A stretch of DNA of 64,000 nucleotides, taken from contig NZ_JAPDRF010000003.1 in the NCBI RefSeq assembly GCF_040706615.1, forward strand, positions 372,001-436,000, in the 5' to 3' direction. Position 1 is the stretch's first letter. Each line of letters begins with the position of its first letter. The position numbers were made by a program, and so were the translations under genes. The stretch is from Lentisalinibacter sediminis. GTDB lineage: Bacteria; Pseudomonadota; Gammaproteobacteria; Steroidobacterales; Woeseiaceae. The notes below the pieces were generated by a model. It was not told the origin of the DNA. It did not search any database and saw nothing but the letters and a program-made list of their open reading frames with translations. Positions 58,713-64,000 of this stretch are shown here, piece after piece.

Positions 58713-60992
58713 ATGAAGAGATTCCTGATCGCCGTCGCCATCGTGGTCGCGGGCGCACTGGGTCTGTTGTTCGCGGCCGGCAAGGGCTGGCTCGGCGAGC
58801 ACGAGGGACCGGGCATCATCACCGACCAGCGCGTGCCGGCGGAGGCCGTCGAGGAGCGCGTCGCGCGCCAGGCCGAGGCCATGGAGTCCGCCGGCGCCCC
58901 GGCCGACAAGCAGATCCTGTTCGGCGACCTGCACGTGCACACCACGCTCTCGTTCGACGCCTTCCTGAGCAGCCTGCCCCTGATGAACGGCGAGGGAACC
59001 AAACCGCTGGCCGACGCCTGCGACTTCGCCCGCTACTGCTCGGCGCTGGACTTCTGGTCCATCAACGATCACGCCGAGGCCTCCACCCCGCGGCGCTGGC
59101 AGGAGACCGTCGAGTCCATCCGCCAGTGCAACGCGGTCGCGGGCAGCGGGCCGGTGCCCGACACGGTCTCGTTCCTCGGCTGGGAATGGACCCAGGTGGG
59201 CAGCACGCCCGACAACCATTACGGCCACAAGAACGTGATCCTCCGCGACCTCGAGGACGACAGGATCCCGCCCCGGCCGATCAACTCCGGCGGCGTCGCC
59301 CGCGACGCGCTGGGCGGCATCTCGGTGACGGCCCGCGCCTACCTCATTGCCCTGGAGCCCTCCAAGCGCATGCTCGACTTCGCCCGCTACGTCGAGGAGC
59401 TGCGCAACGCCGACGACTGCCCCATGGACGTGCCCACGACGGAGCTGCCGGCCGACTGCCGGGAGAGCGCCGAGACCCCGGCGGAGCTGTTCGAGCGGCT
59501 GCGCGCCCATGGCCACGAAGCCATGGTCATCCCCCACGGCACCACCTGGGGCTTCTACACGCCGGCGGGCTCCGACTGGGACAAGCAGCTCGAAGGCGAC
59601 ATGCACGACCCCGAACTGCAGTCGCTGATCGAGGTCTTCTCCGGGCACGGCAATTCCGAGGAATACCGGCCCTGGCGCGCGATCCGTTTCGACGACCAGG
59701 GCAGGCCCTACTGCCCCGAACCGGTGGAAGGCTATCTGCCGTCCTGCTGGCGGGCCGGCCAGATCATCGAGACGCGCTGCCTGGAGGCCGGCGAGAGCGC
59801 GGAGCTCTGCGCGGAGCGCGCCGCCATGGCGCGCCAGGACTACGTGAATACCGGCGTCGGCGGCCACCTCGTGGTGGGCGGCGAGACCGGCGCCGACTGG
59901 CTGGACGCCGGCCAGTGCGCGGACTGCTACCTGCCCTCGTTCAACTACCGTCCTGGCGGCGCCGTGCAGTACATCATGGCGCTGACCAACTTCGAGGACC
60001 CGGAGACACCGCGCCGTTTCCGTTTCGGCTTCATGGCCTCCAGCGACAACCACCGGGCACGGCCGGGCACCGGCTACAAGGAGTTCTTCCGCGCGGGCAT
60101 GGCCGACCCCACCGGCGGACGCGACGAGCAGGTCCGCTCGATATTCGGGCCGCCGGCCGGTGAGCCCCTGCCCTACTCGCGGGCCGTCGACTTCGAGGGC
60201 CGCTTCAACGTGCCGGACAACCTGATCGAGACGGAATCGCCGGTGCAGACGGTCGACCTGCAGCCGTTCCGGCTGACGGAATCCGAGCGCCAGGCGTCGT
60301 TCTTCATGACCGGCGGACTGATCGCGGCCCACGCGGGCAGCCGGGACCGCAACGCCATCTGGGACGCGATGGAGCGCAGGGAAGTCTACGGCACCAGCGG
60401 CGACCGCATCCTGCTCTGGTTCGACCTGCTGCAAGGCGACGGCAACGAGCTGCCGATGGGCGCCGAGACCGAGATGACCGCGCAGCCGGTCTTCCGGGTA
60501 CGCGCCGTCGGTGCCTTCAAGCAGAAGCCGGGCTGCCCCGACTACGCCACCAACGCGCTCACGCCGGAGCGGCTGGAGGCCATGTGCCGGGGCGAGTGCT
60601 ACAACCCCTCCGACGAGCGCAAGCTGATCACCCGCATCGAGATCGTGCGCATCCTGCCCCAGCAGGAACCTGGCGAGGCCGTGCAACCGCTGATCCAGGA
60701 TCCGTGGAAGGTTCACGAGTGCATACCGGACCCCGCCGGCTGCACAGCCACGTTCACGGACGAGGAGTATCCCGGCATGGCGCGGGATGCCCTCTACTAC
60801 GCCCGCGCCATAGAGTCGCCGAGCCCGGCGGTCAACGCCGGCGGCGTACGCTGCGAGTACGACGAGGAGGGCCGCTGCGTGGACGTCGACCTGTGCTACG
60901 CGGACGATCGTACGCCGCCGGACGACGACTGCCTGGCCATGAACGAGGAGCGCGCCTGGTCGTCGCCCATCTTCGTCGACTGGGGCGGCTGA
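58713..60992 (+). CDS. DUF3604 family protein (PHP-like, exported)
   Basis: The 759-aa protein starts at ATG 58713 (MKRFLIAVAIVVAGALGLLF) behind GGGGGAAA, with an N-terminal membrane anchor or signal. It has PHP-like metal motifs GDLHVHTTLSFDAFL and FWSINDHAEASTPR, VIPHGTTWGFYTP and SSDNHRARPGTGYKEFFR, and many Cys pairs. DUF3604 proteins are large predicted metal hydrolases of the amidohydrolase/PHP fold common in marine proteobacteria; the reaction is not known. Position after the acid-metabolising genes is compatible with a phosphoesterase or hydrolase role. Confidence 0.9.
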   Translation: MKRFLIAVAIVVAGALGLLFAAGKGWLGEHEGPGIITDQRVPAEAVEERVARQAEAMESAGAPADKQILFGDLHVHTTLSFDAFLSSLPLMNGEGTKPLADACDFARYCSALDFWSINDHAEASTPRRWQETVESIRQCNAVAGSGPVPDTVSFLGWEWTQVGSTPDNHYGHKNVILRDLEDDRIPPRPINSGGVARDALGGISVTARAYLIALEPSKRMLDFARYVEELRNADDCPMDVPTTELPADCRESAETPAELFERLRAHGHEAMVIPHGTTWGFYTPAGSDWDKQLEGDMHDPELQSLIEVFSGHGNSEEYRPWRAIRFDDQGRPYCPEPVEGYLPSCWRAGQIIETRCLEAGESAELCAERAAMARQDYVNTGVGGHLVVGGETGADWLDAGQCADCYLPSFNYRPGGAVQYIMALTNFEDPETPRRFRFGFMASSDNHRARPGTGYKEFFRAGMADPTGGRDEQVRSIFGPPAGEPLPYSRAVDFEGRFNVPDNLIETESPVQTVDLQPFRLTESERQASFFMTGGLIAAHAGSRDRNAIWDAMERREVYGTSGDRILLWFDLLQGDGNELPMGAETEMTAQPVFRVRAVGAFKQKPGCPDYATNALTPERLEAMCRGECYNPSDERKLITRIEIVRILPQQEPGEAVQPLIQDPWKVHECIPDPAGCTATFTDEEYPGMARDALYYARAIESPSPAVNAGGVRCEYDEEGRCVDVDLCYADDRTPPDDDCLAMNEERAWSSPIFVDWGG

Positions 60993-61282
60993 GCGCCGGT
61001 CTCATCCGCGGCGGCATCCGACCGTCTGTTGCCTGGACACAACACCGATCTGCGCGGCCCGACTGCCGGTTGGCCCGCCCTCCACGCGTCGCGAGGACAC
61101 TACAAGCCGACCCGGGCCCGGGCGGGTCTCGGCGGCCGCGCCGCGACACCCGCGGTCGGTTACCGCTGAAATCTCCTAGAAACAATTCCTTGTGACGGGA
61201 TTATGACAGCGTTTCCAACTCGGGCGACCGGCCGTATGCAAGGGTGCCCCGACGCCGCCTCCCGTATCGTGCAAACCCTTTA
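60993..61282. other. Intergenic region without a recognised gene
   Basis: About 290 bp after the DUF3604 stop with no convincing ORF, terminator with T-run or RNA motif. It contains GC-rich self-complementary stretches near 61110-61150 (gacccgggcccgggcgggtc). Confidence 0.6.
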
Positions 61283-61311
61283 TTGCGGCTGGATTTTCAG
61301 TGCGCTAGATT
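61283..61311 (+). promoter_or_regulatory. Sigma-70 promoter of the Oar-like receptor
   Basis: TTGCGG (61283-61288), 17-bp spacer, TAGATT (61306-61311). It leaves a leader of about 140 nt before the receptor ATG. A second -10-like TAGAAT lies at about 61396-61401. Confidence 0.6.
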
Positions 61312-61456
61312 GGCGCAGCCTGGCCCGGCTGCGCCATGCGCGCGCATGCGGGACCGCGCGTTGTCCGGAGCAATCAAACCTTCACATTCTTACCCTAGAA
61401 TCCCGCGGCTCTACACAAACAGGGGCGCAAGAACCCCAAGATCGGAGACAGTAGTG

Positions 61457-64000
61457 ATGCCAAATATCGACTCGCCTAGCAGGGCCCCATGGCTGTGGCG
61501 CAACATCGTCCGTGCCTGGGTCGCTGCCCTCCTCATCGTCATGGTCCCTGTTGCGGGATTCGCACAAGAGACCACCTCCAACATCCGCGGCAAGGTCCTC
61601 GACGAGAACGGCGCCCCTGTCGCGGGCGAGACCGTTACAATCGAAGACATGCGCAGCGGCGTCTCGCGCACCCTGACCACCGACGCCAGCGGCTTGTTCC
61701 TCGCGACCCGGCTCCTGCCGGGCGGCCCGTACCAGATCTCGGTCCGCGGCCAGTCCACCGAGGTACCCAGCATCAGCCTCGGCGACACCTACTCGCTCAC
61801 CGTCGGGCTCCGGTCCGAAGCCGCGATGGAGGAGATCGTGGTGACGGGGCAGGCCCTGCAGTTCGTGGACGTCGCATCGGGCCCGGCCGCCACCTTCAAC
61901 GTGGCCGATCTCGAGAGCGCCGTGTCGTTCAGCCGTGACATCTCCGAGGTCTACGGCATCGACCCGCGCATTATGATCGACCAGGACGAGGACGGCTTCG
62001 GCGTGAACTGCGCCGGCAAGCATCCGCGCTTCAACAACATCACGCTGGACGGCATCAGTCAAACCGACCGCTTCGGCCTGAACGAGAACGGCTACTCGAC
62101 TGCGGTAGGCATGCCGTTCCCCTATGACGCGATCGAGCAGATCGCGGTCGAGCTCGCGCCCTTCGACGTGACCTACGGCGGCTTCTCCGCCTGCAACATC
62201 AACGCCGTTACGAAGTCCGGCACGAACGAGTGGCAGGTGGGCGCGTTCTATGAGTTCTCGAACGACAGCCTGCGCGGCGACACGATCGGCGATACGACGA
62301 TCGGCGGCACGCCCGGCTACGACAAGACCTACATCGGCTTCGACCTCGGCGGCCCGATCATCAAGGATCGGCTGTTCATCTTCGCCGCATACGAGGAATC
62401 CGAGGAGCCCCGCTTCCTGGCCCGCGGATTCGATGGTTCCGGCAATGGCGAGGAGCGGCCCTGGCTGAGCCAGGCGGACTACAACCGCATCCGCGACATC
62501 GCCCAGAACGTGTACGGCTACGATCCCGGCGGCCAGCCGACCGACGGCGTCCAGGAAGCCGAGAAATACATGGTCCGGCTCGACTGGAATATCAACGACC
62601 GCCACAACGCGGCGCTGATCTACAACTACTTCGACGGCTTTCAGGATCGTGACTCCGACGGCGACGACAACGAATTCGAGTTCGCCAACCACTTCTACGT
62701 GAAGGGCGCCGAGTTCGAGACCTACACCGCGAAACTGTGGTCGCAGTGGACGGACAACCTCTCCACCGAGATCTTCTACAGCACGAGCGAGATGAACGAC
62801 TCCCAGGTCACGGTCGGACCGAAGGAATTCGCTGACATGCAGATCAGCCTCGGAGCGTTCCCGAACGTCGACACCGTCTACCTCGGCGCCGACGATTCGC
62901 GGCAGGCGAATGCGCTGGGCACCGAGTCGACTTATCTGCGACTGGCCGGCAACTATTTCATCGGTGATCATGTGATCACCGCCGGCTATGACCGCGAGGA
63001 GCTGGAGATCTTCAACATTTTTGTCCAGCACTCGAACGGCGGCGAGTACGACTATTTCGACAGTTCGCTGAGCAATGACCCGGCCTGTGCGGCACTGACC
63101 GCGCAGGAACGGTTCGATGACGTGCTCGGCATCGGCTGTCAGCCTTCCGGCATCGATCGCTTCGAACTCGGCCGGCCGAGCCGAATTTACTATGGTAGCG
63201 GTGGTGGAACGAATAACCCGAACGACGCCGCGGCCAATTTCAGCAATGTGCTGAATGCGCTGTATATCCAGGACGAGATCTTCTTCGACGACTATGGGCT
63301 GACCATCACCGCCGGTCTGCGTTATGAGTGGTTCACCAGTGACGACCGGCCCAACTTCAACCCGACGTTTTCCGAGATCTACGGCATCCGCAACGACGCC
63401 AACATCGACGGCCTCGACCTGATCATGCCGCGTCTTGGCTTCACCTGGGATGTGCGCGAAGACCTGACCCTGCGTGGCGGTGTCGGTCGCTACTCCGGCG
63501 GGAACCCGAACGTGTGGATTTCCAATGCGTGGAGTAACGACGGTCTGACCAACGCCCAGTTCCAATTCAATTACTTCGACTCCGCGACGGTGCTGCCGGG
63601 CTTCGCCGATTCGCTGCAGCTCTCCGGCGAGGGTCGACCCGGTTTCGATGTACCGCAGGAGATGGTCGATGCAGTGCTCGCGGTCACGCCCTCCGACGCA
63701 GTCGATTCCAACCTTGTGATCCTGGATCCCGACTACGATCAGCCTAACGAGTGGAAGTGGGCGTTCGGCGGCACCTGGGATACACCCTGGTACGACATCC
63801 AGATGGACTTCGACTTCCTCTACACGCGGGGCGACGATTCCGCCTACTACGTCGATCTCTCGCAGGAAATCGTGGGCACGACAACATTGGGCATTCCAGT
63901 GTACGACTACGTCGACCGCAACGGAGACGGCGAGGTCGAGGAAGATAACCTGATGCTCACGAACTCCGATGAGACCACCACCAGCAAGACGATCTCCGTC
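61457..64000 (+). CDS. Oar-like TonB-dependent receptor (3' part outside window)
   Basis: The frame is open from ATG 61457 (MPNIDSPSRAPWLWRNIVRA) to the end, giving 848 residues. It has a signal peptide (to about VAGFAQE), an N-terminal carboxypeptidase-regulatory-like domain (NIRGKVLDENGAPVAGETVT), a TonB-box-like MEEIVVTGQ near residue 131, a plug with FNNITLDGISQTDRFGLNEN and IEQIAVELAPFDVTYGGFSA CNINAVTKSGTNEWQVG, and barrel segments such as NVLNALYIQDEIFFDDYGLT. This is the Oar/OmpA-like TonB type known from Myxococcus Oar and many marine bacteria. Substrate unknown; family members move proteins or peptides. Total length is normally 1000-1100 aa, so about 200 are missing. Confidence 0.9.
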   Translation, partial: MPNIDSPSRAPWLWRNIVRAWVAALLIVMVPVAGFAQETTSNIRGKVLDENGAPVAGETVTIEDMRSGVSRTLTTDASGLFLATRLLPGGPYQISVRGQSTEVPSISLGDTYSLTVGLRSEAAMEEIVVTGQALQFVDVASGPAATFNVADLESAVSFSRDISEVYGIDPRIMIDQDEDGFGVNCAGKHPRFNNITLDGISQTDRFGLNENGYSTAVGMPFPYDAIEQIAVELAPFDVTYGGFSACNINAVTKSGTNEWQVGAFYEFSNDSLRGDTIGDTTIGGTPGYDKTYIGFDLGGPIIKDRLFIFAAYEESEEPRFLARGFDGSGNGEERPWLSQADYNRIRDIAQNVYGYDPGGQPTDGVQEAEKYMVRLDWNINDRHNAALIYNYFDGFQDRDSDGDDNEFEFANHFYVKGAEFETYTAKLWSQWTDNLSTEIFYSTSEMNDSQVTVGPKEFADMQISLGAFPNVDTVYLGADDSRQANALGTESTYLRLAGNYFIGDHVITAGYDREELEIFNIFVQHSNGGEYDYFDSSLSNDPACAALTAQERFDDVLGIGCQPSGIDRFELGRPSRIYYGSGGGTNNPNDAAANFSNVLNALYIQDEIFFDDYGLTITAGLRYEWFTSDDRPNFNPTFSEIYGIRNDANIDGLDLIMPRLGFTWDVREDLTLRGGVGRYSGGNPNVWISNAWSNDGLTNAQFQFNYFDSATVLPGFADSLQLSGEGRPGFDVPQEMVDAVLAVTPSDAVDSNLVILDPDYDQPNEWKWAFGGTWDTPWYDIQMDFDFLYTRGDDSAYYVDLSQEIVGTTTLGIPVYDYVDRNGDGEVEEDNLMLTNSDETTTSKTISV

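Noticed and set aside
58614..60716. 700-aa minus-strand frame opposite the DUF3604 gene
   Set aside because: The plus-strand frame has motifs, signal and ribosome site; the minus frame has none.
61203..61454. 83-aa frame in front of the Oar-like receptor
   Set aside because: It spans the promoter, has no family features and no ribosome site.
61382..63565. 727-aa minus-strand frame opposite the Oar-like receptor
   Set aside because: The plus frame has clear TonB-receptor motifs and runs open to the window end; the minus frame is a shadow.

Overview
The window is a contiguous stretch of a GC-rich (about two thirds G+C by eye) gammaproteobacterial chromosome. The flagellar gene order, the FlrABC-type sigma-54 regulators, the TonB-dependent receptors, WS/DGAT, DUF3604, HiPIP and RimK-type genes fit an aerobic, motile, probably marine or otherwise aquatic heterotroph. 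The exact order cannot be fixed from this sequence. I see no rRNA, tRNA, insertion sequence, prophage or CRISPR array.

Region 1 (1-22545) is a nearly complete flagellar locus. Read on the minus strand from the divergent flgA/flgB boundary it runs flgBCDEFGHIJKL, fliC, flaG, fliD, fliS, a fliT-like gene, flrA (fleQ), flrB (fleS), flrC (fleR), fliE and fliF, which is cut by the window edge. flgA, flgM and flgN lie on the plus strand. The regulatory hierarchy can be read directly: exact -24/-12 sigma-54 promoters precede flrB, flgB and flgA, and sigma-28 promoters precede fliC and flgM. An intrinsic terminator follows flgL.

Region 2 (22633-33600) is mixed: a secreted amidase, a wax ester synthase/DGAT with a lysine-rich tail, a ZnuD-like TonB receptor with a His/Glu-rich loop and a small DUF2946-like protein, a PsiE-family membrane protein, two secreted uncharacterised proteins (one DUF6607) and an orphan CoxL-type molybdenum hydroxylase large subunit.

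Region 3 (33592-49100) has a RimB-RimK-aspartoacylase trio, two fumarylacetoacetate-hydrolase-family genes with a dienelactone hydrolase and a lipocalin-like gene, an unusual class II photolyase fused to a renalase-like flavoprotein and followed by a DUF2256-DUF3253 gene, a HiPIP, a histidine phosphatase, a two-repeat M16 protease, glyoxalase II, an AEC permease and a ZIP transporter.

Region 4 (49152-53171) is a thiamine-uptake operon led by a TPP riboswitch: TonB receptor, 85-aa thiamine-binding protein, PnuC/PnuT permease and a thiamine-kinase-like enzyme. Together they form an outer-membrane-to-phosphorylation salvage route.

Region 5 (53183-64000) carries an amidohydrolase-CoA ligase pair, a bicupin with a His tail and an 88-aa partner, a TauE/NiCoT-like transporter with a His-rich loop, a beta-hydroxyacid dehydrogenase, a DUF3604 protein and the first 848 residues of an Oar-like TonB receptor that runs off the window.

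A pattern across the window is short direct repeats (mostly 12 bp) placed at or just past gene 3' ends, plus a perfect 5 x 12 bp Gly/Asn repeat inside fliD.
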